The translations under genes and the position numbers were made by a program. Under the pieces are notes generated by a model. The model had not been told where the DNA came from. It was given only the letters and a program-made list of their open reading frames with translations, and ran no database searches. This document shows positions 33,204 to 44,119 of a DNA stretch of 64,000 bases, piece by piece; position 1 is the stretch's first letter; every line of letters starts with the position of its first letter. The stretch comes from Thamnaconus septentrionalis (lineage: Eukaryota; Chordata; Actinopteri; Tetraodontiformes; Monacanthidae): the NCBI GenBank assembly GCA_009823395.1, contig CM020514.1, positions 942,881 to 1,006,880 on the forward strand, read 5' to 3'.

Positions 33204-36200
33204 TTACGTCCCTTTCTGGTAGGAGTGGGAATGGGGACCTCAGGGTATTTATCCACTCCAAATCAACTTTTAGTTCCTTCTTGGCTGCCAGTTTGATATT
33301 TTCAGTGGTTGGGGCACACAGTCTTCCATCATGTGGTTGGAAGAATAACTGTTTTGTCCAATTATTGGTGTGCCAAGCAACCTGTCCAGCTACATTGGAA
33401 ATATAACAGGTAGGAAAGTGCCTCGAAGCTTAGCAGCCCGTCTGTGTGGTCTCTTGCCGATTCCATCCTGAAGAGAAAGTTCACATAATAGACAGCACCA
33501 TGCATGCAGGAAAAATGAAGGACACCGCCTGAAGAAAAAAAAAAAAAACAATAACATGGAAGACTACATGAATATTATTCGGAGGTAACAACAAAACAGG
33601 AAATTCACGAACCAAGTTATGACTCACCACCGGCTTTCTGTAGCTTCACAAAAAGCATGGGGTACACATCCTTAAAGTTTAAAAACTCCTAAAGCCTGTT
33701 CATCATGTCAGCAATTGACCCCTCAGAAGACACACGCAGGGTGTAACAAGTGTCCTGGAGATCTTTTTTCTGAGGCTGCAAAAGAGCCATTTGCATGATA
33801 TGAAGCACTCATTACATCAGCATCTTACACTTAACACACAGAAAAAAAATATTGTGAGGAATGGCAACACTGCATGGAGGATTATAGTCAAAGTAACATA
33901 CTTTGCACAGTCTATACATTTATAGCGTCAATGATCTCAACTGTCCTTTTTTTCTGGCCTTCTTGATCTCGGTTTAGGGAGAATATTTCCCACTCTGGTG
34001 TGCTCTCCCATCCATGGTGCCAAAGTGGAGTGGCCAACAGATGTGCAATATGGATTTGTTCGAGATTTTACTATTTGTGAAACACGTTGTTATTATTATT
34101 TATTTTTATTTTATTTTTTTTGAAAATGTTCTTTATATAGCAAACATTTACAAAGGTTTATTGTTGGCATCATTTTTGCTCTATTCTCCATTTTTTATCA
34201 TCTAGAGCATGAAGAAGTCCAAACCTGATATGAGGCCTTCTGCTATTAGTGAGCTCTCCAGATCTGACCATGCCTTCACAATATCCACTTTGAGCTCTTC
34301 CTCTGTCACTGTATTTGGATCAGGCCGTTTAAATGTCCCAACTACAAGTTCAATTTTTAAATTGATTACAAAGGGATGAAAATCACACAACTTTTCAAAA
34401 AAGAGCACATTCACTGCTATCAAGTATCAAGAGGCAAAGTATTCCATAGCAACCACATTCAGAAGGAAGTTAGGATTAAATATTTCATATGGACACGGCT
34501 TTGTATATGTGTTTAAGTTATCACATATGCTTACGTGGGACATCAAAGGCCAGTTTCCAGTTTGCATCTCCTACCACCACAGCTGGGTGGTAACCACACT
34601 GGTAACAATTGTATTCATATTTGAAACTTGTTAGAGACAACAAATGGTGGAAGGCTCTCCTCACTAGCTGATGGTGGTAGCGGTTGTCATTGAAGAATGA
34701 CAGAGTGTCCAGCATGCGTCCACTGGTTGACTTGTTCTGGAAACACATTGAAGTTTTCAGTTAGTGTTTATGTATACGGGGAACTGTATTACACAAAGGA
34801 TTTCTGGCTGCCTTACTGCCAAACTGGACAGCAGAAGCTCACACAGTGGCAGTGTTAGAAACACACGGTTGTTAAAGTTGTGGAATCCTGATGAATATTC
34901 TTGGAACCTCACAACAGTTTTAAAGACTGGGCACTCTTTTGTAGTGACAGAGACACCTGTCGATTGAAATAATTGTATGATCTTTTTTTTTTTTTTCAAC
35001 AATAAATGAATGTAGTAGTACATCAGGTATTATTTTTACATTGACACAAAGTCTTCCATTATTTACCAAATATTGTTATATCGTGATATCGTTAAACATG
35101 CTTGATTATGGAATTTCTTTTTTTTTTAATTGACTGACCTTTTTTTTTACATAATTAATTCCGTACACCATAGCCTGGGTGGTTGCTATTTTGGATGCAC
35201 TAAGTGCAGGAGGGGTGGGCCCTGGACAGTAGGGACAGGTGTTCTCTGAAGGTTCAAAACATGATGGTGGTTGTTCCTCCTCCAGAGATACACTGGTAGT
35301 TCTTGCAGGCATGGGATGCACTTTTGTGCTTTTAAGTAGTCTGTCATTGCACAGATTTTTCGGCAATTCATGTTCTGTGACTCCCAGGTAACACTGCTTT
35401 CCAGCATGTGACTTTCCAAGTCATCAATGTCATCCACTTGGATTTCAGAGGTGGCTGCTATGGTGCCTGGCAACCCCTGGAAAATCCACCGCATTCCCAC
35501 CATTTCCCACCACTTTCACCGGTGAATATAGAGAAGAAGTGCCAACGTTTTGATTGTTCCCCATCTTCCACAAAAACTGGGAAAACACTATCAACGCCAC
35601 ACTGTCTTGCAGCAGTGTTCAGATTGTCCCATTTGTCACCCCAATCAGATGACATCAGCCCTTTGCTCATCATGTCCTGTAGTGATTCACATGTGAGGAC
35701 TGCAGGCTTGATGCATGGTTTGGCTTTTGATGTTCTCTCCAGATGTGCACACTCCTTTCCTGGGTTTCCAGACAACCATGCTATTTGCATACATTTTCTG
35801 CACTTTGGTATCTCGCAGTCCATTGGCTGTGAAGTTGTGGATTTTATGACATGGATGGGGAACACATGGCTATGGCCATATTTGGGTTTGACATAAATGC
35901 CATTTCTGACATCAATACACACCATGGGTGTGCAGTCAATGTCGTGGACATCTTTAACGTGGTGTTTAAGATTTTTCTGGACGCTAAAAACAGCTGTACA
36001 GTGTGGGCAAGGAAAATGTCTATGCTTGGACTTCACAAACTGCATTTCTTCTGTTGACTCATCTGTCATGTTCTCTGCTTTTCTTTTGGTAGTGCTCGGA
36101 TTCTCTGCAAAATAAGAGAAAAACACAACAAATAAAAACATAGACAATTATTTATAGCCTGTTGCGAACCCAGCTAGTCTAGGGTCAAGGGTTGCAACCT

Positions 36201-37375
36201 AAATTAAAAACCATAGGGCCACCAAGCATTGAGGAGGCAAAATAAGAGGGTCAACACAGGGTTAAGAGTAGGAATGTGCTTTTACTCTTGTTTTTTTGTT
36301 CTGAAACTATTTACAAGATATACACCCGGGGCCCAGGGTCAAAACGTACCAAAACAAAAATAAGCCACTGCCAAGGTACCATGGATGTTGCCAAAATAAT
36401 AATCTCAAGCAGCTAGGATGGGGTGGGGCACTAACTAACTAACACTCCAAGAAAACAAAAGCCTGCCTGCCTACTCTGTCCGTGCGAATTAAATACTAAG
36501 GTGGCAACCACCCCTTACCTGGTGTGACTAACAAAGTTGGAAGCCTCAGTGATACCTGTGTATGGAGGCCCCCTTTCTTACCTGTCCCAAGGCAGGGCAT
36601 ACAAAATGGCAAAACTAGGAGAAACAAATGGGAGCGACTTCACTCGGTTTGGCGCAACGGTCATGTGGCTGGTGTGAATCACGGAGAGAGCGAAAAGAAC
36701 TGGACCCCTCCCTTTTATAGGGCAGCAGAAGGTTGCAATGATGAAAGCGGAGCCATAGCAGCAGCAGCTGACCAATGAAGCCAGGGTGGGTGGATGAAGC
36801 TGATGATTGCTCTGATCAGCAGCAGGTGAGGTCACTGGGAGATGCAGCAGATGATGGTGGTGATGGTGAATTCAGGCCTGCAGAGAGCGACAGAGAGAGG
36901 GAGAGATAGAACAAAACAAACTCAAGAAACACAGTACAACTAAAACAAGAAGTGGAACGTAACAGTCAATGTCATCGTTTGATGCATCAACAATACTATC
37001 AGTCGTCCCAGTATCAAAACTGCCTGATTGTGGCACTGGATACACAATAGTCACTATGCTGGCTTTGAAATCTTTCAGTACATATGGATGATGATTTCTC
37101 TTTTTGTGTGTGTAAAATGTGTTGTAAATATTTGTTTTGAAAGGGCAGCTATGAAAAACACAACTGACTGTTTCGTTATTTTTTAGATGTCTCCCAATAT
37201 GAAGGAAAAAATCCGTCACAGTAGAAAGCTCACTGCATTCACACAACTCGCATTTAAAAGTTACAGAATTGGATGCTGTCTGTGTAGGCTGAGATGGATG
37301 GCCTCTATAGACATGGGCTTTGAGGGCAATCCATGTCTTGAATGCGCATGGGCAATATACATATATGCATAAATA
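33204..37375 (-). pseudogene. Multi-exon zinc-finger/cysteine-cluster gene (HMGXB3/KDZ-associated-like), decayed
   Basis: Minus-strand exons with good splice sites. (a) About 37375-36965: three C2H2-like fingers (YCPCAFKTWIALKAHVYRGH, FKCELCECSEL, CPFKTNIYNTFYTHKKRNHH). (b) 36104-35139: CPHCTAVFSVQKNLKHHVKD, IPKCRKCMQ, WGDKWDNLN, later CFEPSENTCPYCPGP. (c) 34956-34817: VSVTTKECPVFKTVVRF, YSSGFHNFNNRV. (d) 34736-34535: FNDNRYHHQLVRRAFHH, YNCYQCGYHPAVVVGDANWK. (e) 34341-34225: VGTFKRPDPNTVTEEELKVD. (f) 33775-33628: KKDLQDTCYTLRVSSEGSIA with a stop after MNRL. (g) 33467-33204: KRPHRRAAKLRGTFLP, then a frame change. Blocks (b)-(d) recall the cysteine-rich region of HMGXB3-type proteins related to KDZ transposases. 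Frameshifts in (b) and (g), the stop in (f) and an LTR-like insertion between (a) and (b) show decay. It ends at the TIR element. Function unknown. Confidence 0.5.
36160..36964. mobile_element. LTR-like insertion in the zinc-finger gene
   Basis: The ~805 bp block has ends TGTTGCGAAC and ...ACGTAACA (TGTTRCG / CGYAACA inverted ends), a TTTTATAGGG TATA-like site near 36712 and no coding capacity. It separates two otherwise consecutive coding segments. I could not match a target duplication (TAGCC versus GTCAA), so the boundaries may be slightly off or the duplication eroded. Confidence 0.5.
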
Positions 37376-37844
37376 ACGTTAGCCTCTTCCATAATCGTGA
37401 TGTAGTTTACAATGTTTCAGTAATTTGTACTTACTAGTCTCTCTAGTTATACAATGTTTACACTGCCACATTCATGTCACTGAAAGAACAAGAAAAACAA
37501 TTGTGAAAAATCATACAGTCAGACTTTGTTGAAATAAGTGAATACTAGCCGAAAGATACGAGTCGTTTTTGCAAACTGTAAATACAGTTTGCAATTTTTA
37601 AAAAAGGTAAATCTTGCCCCCTTAAAAAAGGGGTAAAATTAATTTGGCATATTGGATACATTGGTACACCTCAAAATGTCAATGTTTAAATGCACACCAG
37701 ATAAATAATAACTTGCCATATGTTGGAGAGGAAATGAAAATTGGGGAATAGATCATCTATCTACACAACAGAAATTTGGGGTCTGTAAAAAGACAAAGAG
37801 GTGATAAAAATTTTAAATAATTTGAGCTGAGTCTTCTCACATAT
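37376..37844. other. No recognisable gene
   Basis: AT-rich DNA between the zinc-finger gene and the TRIM fragment. No coding or RNA feature seen. Confidence 0.5.
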
Positions 37845-37938
37845 ACACATACACACATATATATATATAGACATACACACACACATATATATATATATAG
37901 ATATAGATATATGTGTGTGTGTGTGTATATATATATAC
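37845..37938. repeat. (CA)n/(TA)n compound microsatellite
   Basis: CACATA/TATATA repeats end exactly where similarity to TRIM copy 2 begins, so the tract marks the 5' breakpoint of the truncated TRIM copy. Confidence 0.9.
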
Positions 37939-38661
37939 AGTCCGTCTCCAGACTCCTCCAGCCTGGAGATCCGTCCTCTGAGATACTTTGAGGACGTGGC
38001 AGCAGCTGTGGCCAAGCTGAGAGATGAAATACAGCAAGTTCTGATGGACACTCAGACAAACATCTCATGGACAGTGAGCTACGTTGATGTTCTACTGAAG
38101 GTACCAGAACCCAGGAGAAGAGAGGACTTCCTCAGATGTTCACCTCAAATCACTCTGGATCCAAACACAGTGAACAAACATCTGTTATTATCTGAGGAGA
38201 ACAGAAAAGTGACAGGCATGAAGGAAGTTCAGTCTTATTGTGATCATCCAGACAGATTCACTGACTGGCAGCAGGTCCTGAGTAGAGAAGGTCTGACTGG
38301 ACGATGTTACCGGGAGGTGGAGTGGAGAGGTTGGTGGGTTGATGTAGCAGTGGCCTACAGGAACATCAGCAGAGCAGGATGGTCACTGGAAAGTAGATTT
38401 GGATTCAATGACAAATCCTGGAGTTTATATTGTTCCCCAGGTAAATATGAGTTTTATCACAACAACATCAGCACTGGTGTCTCAGGTCCTCGGTCCTCCA
38501 GAGTGGGAGTGTACCTGGACCATAGAGCAGGTCTTCTGTCCTTCTACAGCGTCTCTGGAACCATGGAGCTCCTCCACAGAGTCCAGACCTCCTTCACTCA
38601 GCCGCTACATGTTGGATTGTGGGTTTATTCAGGTTCTTCAGCTGAGTTGATGAAAGTGTGA
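37939..38661 (+). CDS. TRIM copy 1, C-terminal PRY-SPRY half (5' truncated)
   Basis: It encodes the end of a TRIM protein (E3 ubiquitin-ligase family, often antiviral in fish): coiled-coil end (SSLEIRPLRYFEDVAAAV, KLRDEIQQVLMDTQTNIS), PRY (LDPNTVNKHLLLSEENRKV), then SPRY (VLSREGLTGRCYREVEW, VGVYLDHRAGLLSFYSVS, PLHVGLWVYSGSS) and the stop at 38659-38661. About 240 codons are open without lesions. RING and B-boxes are absent: similarity to copy 2 stops abruptly at the microsatellite. The first Met in frame lies within the repeat and is not a credible start. The PRY-SPRY normally recognises targets and would need another exon to be expressed. It is a gene fragment, or the last exon of a gene whose upstream exons lie elsewhere. 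Confidence 0.75.
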   Translation, partial: SPSPDSSSLEIRPLRYFEDVAAAVAKLRDEIQQVLMDTQTNISWTVSYVDVLLKVPEPRRREDFLRCSPQITLDPNTVNKHLLLSEENRKVTGMKEVQSYCDHPDRFTDWQQVLSREGLTGRCYREVEWRGWWVDVAVAYRNISRAGWSLESRFGFNDKSWSLYCSPGKYEFYHNNISTGVSGPRSSRVGVYLDHRAGLLSFYSVSGTMELLHRVQTSFTQPLHVGLWVYSGSSAELMKV

Positions 38662-39059
38662 CTGAAGTCGTCAGAGAGACTCTGAGCTGAATTCTCACCT
38701 TATATTCTTCTTCTGTCTTCACGTTTGTTGCCCAGTGTCTCCGGCCGTCAATCACAGGGTGGGCGGGGCCTGGACGCCACTTCCTGTTTGTGCTCCTGGT
38801 GACTGTTGTCCACCTGATGTTTGTCTCCACGGCTGCTGGATGTTTGTGCCACGTTGTTTTTCTTCCTCTGCAGCCCATTCATCCCACAGATTAATAATGT
38901 GTCATTTGTCCACATGACAACTTTATTATTGTTGAAACACAGCTGAGGTCTGTTTCCACTCTGGACCTTTCCACCCTGACCTTTGACTTTTCAACACCTG
39001 CTCTATCTGATCAACCTTCTGACTGTTGATCCGTTTGTCAACAATCAGATGAATGGATG
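38662..39059 (+). other. 3' flank of TRIM copy 1, shared inverted with 61955-62340
   Basis: It is similar to the complement of 61955-62340 downstream of TRIM copy 2. The duplicated flank is interrupted at 39059 by the L2-like LINE and resumes at 44213-44395, matching 61790-61954 reversed. Confidence 0.8.
39053..39059. other. Target-site duplication (5' copy) of the L2-like LINE
   Basis: ATGGATG at 39053-39059 is repeated at 44213-44219. The uninterrupted site survives at TRIM copy 2, where the complement reads CAGATGAATGGATGTAAATA. Confidence 0.88.
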
Positions 39060-39060
39060 G

Positions 39061-39246
39061 CGACAGCGTCACACAGGAGGCGACAGCGTCACACAGGAGG
39101 CGACAGCGTCACACAGGAGGCGACAGCGTCACACAGGAGGCGACAGCGTCACACAGGAGGCGACAGCGTCACACAGGAGGCGACAGCGTCACACAGGAGG
39201 CGACAGCGTCACACAGGAGGCGACAGCGTCACACAGGAGGCGACAG
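39061..39246 (+). repeat. 5' UTR minisatellite of the L2-like LINE (9 x 20 bp)
   Basis: Nine identical units of CGACAGCGTCACACAGGAGG followed by a partial tenth. They start one base after the target duplication, so they belong to the element. A 20 bp unit leaves all frames open. Tandem 5' arrays in LINEs can act as promoter monomers; that role is inferred here. Confidence 0.9.
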
Positions 39247-39395
39247 CACAGCCGGCCAGCCAGCCACGCCGCTCTTGAGCTCTGACTGAGCGAACCACTC
39301 GACTGTTTTCTCTTAAAAGGTGATCGTTCTCCAAATTATTTAGTCTCTTCTCAATACACCTATCCCTATCTGTTTGCACAAGCACAGTCGAAGCC

Positions 39396-40334
39396 ATGGC
39401 TTCTCCCTCTCACCTCTCCCCTGTCCCTCCTCTCTCCCCTCCCGTCTTTTCTTGCTCACACTGCCAGATGCTTAGCTTTAGCTCGTCCTCAATTACCGAG
39501 TCAGGGATGTGTATTAAATGTAGTGCTATGTTAGCGCTTGAGGCGAGACTTAGTCAGCTTGAGGAACGTCTTCGCTCCTTCGAGCATAGTAGTCCCGTAG
39601 CTAGTAGGGTTAGCCTAGCTGGAGCGGAGCGTTCATTCGCTAGCGTAGCGTCGGAGTCTCTAGGTCCCACTAGTTCCCCTCCCTTCGCGGCTCCCGAGCA
39701 GCCGGGAAAGGTCGGTTGGGTGACTGTCAGGAGGAAGCGTAGCCTTAATAAGTCTGCCGGGCACCACCACCATTCTCAACACCAGGCCCCCTCCGTCCAT
39801 GTCTCGAATAAGTTTGCCCCACTCAGCAGCACGCCGACTGAGATTGACACTCTGGTGATCGGCTCGTCTATAGTGAGGCATGTTAACGTAGGACAGCCAT
39901 CGGCCACAGTGAAGTGCATCCCCGGGGCCAGGGCGGGCGATATTGAAGGGCATTTAAAGTTAATGGCTAAGAATAAACGGAGATTTAGGCGGATTGTAAT
40001 TCACTGTGGTTTCAATGATGCACGCCTGAAAACGTCCGAGGTCACTAAGTTAAACGTAGCTTCGGTGTGCGCATTTGCTCAGACCATGTCGGACGAAGTA
40101 GTTTTCTCTGGCCCCTTGCCAAATGTTAGGAACGATGAGATGTTTAGCCGCATGTCATCTTTTCACCGTTGGCTGTCAGGGTGGTGTCCCAATAACTCGG
40201 TGGGCTTTGTAGATAACTGGAAGCCTTTCTGGGGCAAGCCTGGTCTTGTTAGGAGGGATGGCATTCATCCCACCCGGGAAGGTGCAGCTCTCTTATCTAG
40301 CAATATAGTTAAAATTTTAGCTTCCACTCACTGA
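39396..40334 (+). CDS. L2-like LINE ORF1: SGNH-hydrolase-like protein
   Basis: An intact 312-codon frame. The N-terminus (residues ~15-55) has paired cysteines (CSHC...CIKC), then a short coiled coil (LEARLSQLEERLRSF) and a Ser-rich linker. The C-terminal half has SGNH/esterase blocks: DTLVIGSSIVRHV (block I, Ser nucleophile in GSS), HCGFNDAR (block III Asn in FND) and RRDGIHPTREG (block V Asp/His). Esterase-type ORF1 proteins are known in CR1/L2-clade LINEs and are thought to aid ribonucleoprotein or membrane association. The frame ends 9 bp before the first Met of ORF2. It has no frameshift, unlike ORF2. Confidence 0.85.
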   Translation: MASPSHLSPVPPLSPPVFSCSHCQMLSFSSSSITESGMCIKCSAMLALEARLSQLEERLRSFEHSSPVASRVSLAGAERSFASVASESLGPTSSPPFAAPEQPGKVGWVTVRRKRSLNKSAGHHHHSQHQAPSVHVSNKFAPLSSTPTEIDTLVIGSSIVRHVNVGQPSATVKCIPGARAGDIEGHLKLMAKNKRRFRRIVIHCGFNDARLKTSEVTKLNVASVCAFAQTMSDEVVFSGPLPNVRNDEMFSRMSSFHRWLSGWCPNNSVGFVDNWKPFWGKPGLVRRDGIHPTREGAALLSSNIVKILASTH

Positions 40335-40343
40335 TGCTCCAGG

Positions 40344-43300
40344 GTGGAGACCAGGCAACAGAGTTGTAGTCCTACACGCTACTCTGGGCTTCTCTCACTG
40401 CCGTCCCCAGCCGTTAGTAAGTCCCCGAAGCCCTGCCAGTCTTTTCCAATAGAAGTTGTGTCGGTCCCTCGCACCTCCAAACCTCTTATGCTGTGCAAAT
40501 CTCCAATCGATTATAGTAACCTAATTCGAATAGATTGTAGAAATAAGGGGGCCCGGTCGGAGGTGGCTCCAGGGTCTCCCACAAACAAAATGGTGAAATG
40601 TGGCCTCCTTAACATTAGGTCTCTACATTCCAAGGCAGTTTTAGTTCATGATTTGATTAGTGAACATAATGTTGATATTTTTGGCCTCACAGAGACATGG
40701 TTACGTCAAGATGAATGTTTTAGTCTTAATGAAGCCACTCCTCCTAGTCATATTAATACTCATCAGGCTCGTGATAGTGGTCGAGGAGGTGGCGTTGCAG
40801 CTATTTATAATTCCAATTTGTTAGTCAATCTCAAGGCTAAATCTATTTATAGTTCATTTGAGAGTTTAGCGATGTCTATTTTGCTGTCACCTGATAGACA
40901 GGCAGATTCCGTTGAATTCATTGTTGTCTACCGTCCCCCCGGTCCATATTCTTCTTTCTTAGATGAATTTTCAGAGTTTTTGTCTACTTTAGCATTGACT
41001 AAGGATAAGATCATAGTGATTGGAGATTTTAATATCCATGTTGACATTGAGAGTGACAGTCTGAGTTCTCATTTCAAATCTATCCTTGACTCCTTAGGCT
41101 TTCTTCAAGTTGTGAATGTACCCACTCATAAGCATAGTCATACTTTGGATCTTGTGCTCACTTTTGGACTTGGTGTGGAGCAGTTGACAATCTTTCCCGA
41201 AATGACGTTTTGTCTGACCACTTTCTGATCACTTTCGGCTTTATTGTGGCGGATCACATTCCCCAAGCAAGGTCTATAATGAGTAGAAACATTTCGGACT
41301 CTGTTGTTGCTGAATTTAAAGAGAGGCTTCCTGATCTGCTTGATGCTCTTGTACCTCTGGACATGCTTCGGCCTCTCCCCCACCCACTTGACTGATCTTG
41401 ATCTTGACTCCCTGACAGATCGTTTTTCTGGTATTCTGAAATCAACATTGGATGATCTTGCCCTTATAAGGTAAGAATGAATAGGCAGGATCGATCAGCC
41501 CCTTGGTTTACTTCCTCTACCGCAAATTAAAACAAAATTTTGCGAAGGCTTGAGAGAACTTGGCGTTCATCAAAACAGCTTCATCCTTCAAGACATGGCA
41601 GGATTGCTTTAGGTCCTATAAAAAGGCCCTGCGTATCAGTAGAACTTCCTACTATTCTGCTCTTATTGACTCCAACAAGAACAATCCAAAGTTTTTATTT
41701 AGTACAGTTGCTAAGCTGACGAGGAGCCATCATTGTGTTGAGCCATGCGTCCCTATTGGCCTGTCAAGCAACGATTTCTTGAATTTTTCCAGCAAAAGTA
41801 GAAGATATTAGAAATGAGATTGGGAATTCTTTGTCTTCTTTGTCTCCTTTGTCTTCCACTGGTCACATGGTAGATCTTTCTCAACATGGCAACCCCAGTG
41901 TTTATTTCGGGAGTTTTCGGCAAGTTGGACTCTCTGAACTTGATTCTCTTGTCTCCTCTGCTAAGCCGACCACAAGTCTTTTGGACCCAATTCCAACCAG
42001 GCTTCTCAAGGAGGTTTCCCATTGCTTCATTGTGTCATTCTTAGAATTATCAATCATCTCTCTATCAACAGGTTTTGTCCTCATGCCTTCAAAGTGGCTG
42101 TAATCAAGCCCTGATCAAGAAACCCAATTTGGACTCGAGTGTGCTTTCAAATTATAGGCCAATCTCGAACCTTCCGTTTTCTCTAAGATCTTAGAAAAAG
42201 TTGTTGCTAGGCAGCTTGTGGACTTCTTGAACGACAGCAATCTATTTGAGGTTTTTCAGTCAGGCTTCAGAGTTGGACATAGCACTGAAACTGCATTGCT
42301 TAAGGTAAGTAATGATCTCTTGTGTGCATCTGACCAAGGTCTTCTCTCTGTTCTGGTCCTTCTAGATCTCAGTGCAGCATTTGATACAGTTGACCACAGC
42401 ATTCTTCTTAGGAGATTAGAAAATGCTATTGGCATCAAGGATCGCGCCTTGGACTGGTTTGGATCTTACTTGTCTGACCGCTTTCAGTTTGTTCATGTTC
42501 ATAATCATTCATCGGAACGTAGGAGGGTTAGTCATGGTGTCCCGCAAGGATCTGTACTTGGACCCTCCTCTTCAACATCTACATGTCACCTCTTGGTGAC
42601 ATCATCAGAAAAGCATAACATCAGTTTCCATTCCTATGCAGATGACACACAGCTGTACTTGTCTTTTAAGGCAAATGAGGCTCATCAGTTGGCCAAATTG
42701 GAATCTTGTCTTCGTGATGTTAGAACTTGGATGACACAGAATTTCTTGTTGCTTAATACCGATAAAACTGAGGTCATTATATTTGGTTCAGAGAGAGTAG
42801 GGACAGAGCCTTTGATGGACAGGGTGGTCTATTTGGTACTACACCCAGTTCTACTGTGAGGAATCTTGGAGTCACTTTTGATCAGGACCTGACCTTTAAT
42901 TCTCATATTCAGAATGTGGGTAGGTCAGCTTTTTCCACTTAAGAAACATTGCCAAAATTCGAGGTTTTTGTCCTTCAAAGACGCTGAAAAAATAATCCAT
43001 GCTTTTGTTACATCTAGGCTAGATTACTGTAACTCGGTACTAGCAGGATGCCCAAATTCATCCCTTAGGACATTACAGTTAATCCAAAACTCTGCGGCAC
43101 GATTGTTAACCGGAACTAGAAGGAGGCAGCATATTACTCCAATCTTAGCTTCCTTGCATTGGCTGCCTGTCAAATTTAGAATTGAATTTAAGATTCTAGT
43201 TTTAACTTACAAAGCTCTTCATTCTCAGGCTCCTTCTTATATTAGGGAACTAATTGAACTTTATCATCCTCCAAGAGCCCTTCGCTCTGAGGATTCAGGT

Positions 43301-43498
43301 CTTTTAGTTATCCCAAAAATTTCTAGAGTTAGGTCAGGAGGTAGGTGTTTCAGTTTCCTGGCACCTTTATTTTGGAATCATCTACCAGCCTCGGTGAGGG
43401 GGGCAGACACAGTTAGTTTATTTAGGAGTAGACTTAAGACTTTCCTTTTCTTAAAGCTTATAGTTAGATTCCATCCACTGTCAGTTAAGCTGCTATAG
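40344..43498 (+). pseudogene. L2-like LINE ORF2: APE endonuclease-reverse transcriptase, frame-broken
   Basis: Endonuclease motifs: LLNIRSLHSK, GLTETWLRQ, VVYRPPGPYSS, VIGDFNIHVD, and SDHFLITF in a shifted frame. RT motifs: LDLSAAFDTVDHSILL (A), SHGVPQGSVLGP (B), FHSYADDTQLYLS (C, YADD intact). C-terminal: TSRLDYCNSVLAG, LQLIQNSAARLLTG, LHWLPVKFRIEFKIL. A C lost near 41199 (compare 46382-46387, CTTTCCCCGA) breaks the endonuclease. More frameshifts lie near 41470, 41530, 41790, 42090-42180 and 42860. Between motifs B and C a 1 bp loss is followed by a 1 bp gain, restoring the frame. This copy could not encode a full protein. Confidence 0.88.
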
Positions 43499-44119
43499 GC
43501 TTACGCCGTGGAGGGAGATCTTTCGCTCCGTTACAGGGATCGTTGCTCTGTGCAGGCGGAGCTTCTATCACTCTCCTCACCCAATCAATCTTTGACTCTT
43601 TTGACTCTATCTACTCTGTCCAAACTAGCTCTCATTATGCTTTGTACAGTATGCTGGATATGCATGATACTGCCGCAGTCTCTGTGTCCCCGGCAGGTGA
43701 TGACCACTGCGCCAGGAGCTGGATTGTGCTGTCCTGGGGTCTTGGTGTCATCGCTTGTCCCACCACCACGCCTAGGACCTGGACTTGTCCTATCGGCAGA
43801 TTGTCCATCGGGATAGGCTCTTGCCTTCCAAAGCATGGACACTTACAGCCCACACGGACAGCAGCCTTGAATTATTTCCTATTCTTTGTGTTTATATCCG
43901 TTTTGTGAATGCCTGGTTGGTGTATCTGTTTTTCACTCTGTCCTGTCTGCCACCCTGGCTCACTCTACTCCTTTCTCTTTCTCTCTCTCCTCTATTTTTG
44001 TATTTCACCCCAACTACTCATAGGCAGATGATGGCCCTCTGGAGTCTGGTTCTGCCCTAGGTTTCTTCCCACAGGGGAGTTTTTCCCAGCCACTGTCGCA
44101 TCTTGCTTGCTCCGGGGGC

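Noticed and set aside
37915..37940. Met start for the TRIM PRY-SPRY frame inside the CA/TA repeat
   Set aside because: The start is in microsatellite sequence outside the region similar to the TRIM paralogue; the true 5' part is missing.
39061..39246. CRISPR-like array (regular 20 bp units)
   Set aside because: Units are directly contiguous without spacers, in a vertebrate LINE 5' UTR.
38983..39289. Repeat protein from the 20 bp array in three frames
   Set aside because: A perfect 20 bp repeat is open in every frame by construction; it precedes ORF1 and lacks a conserved start.
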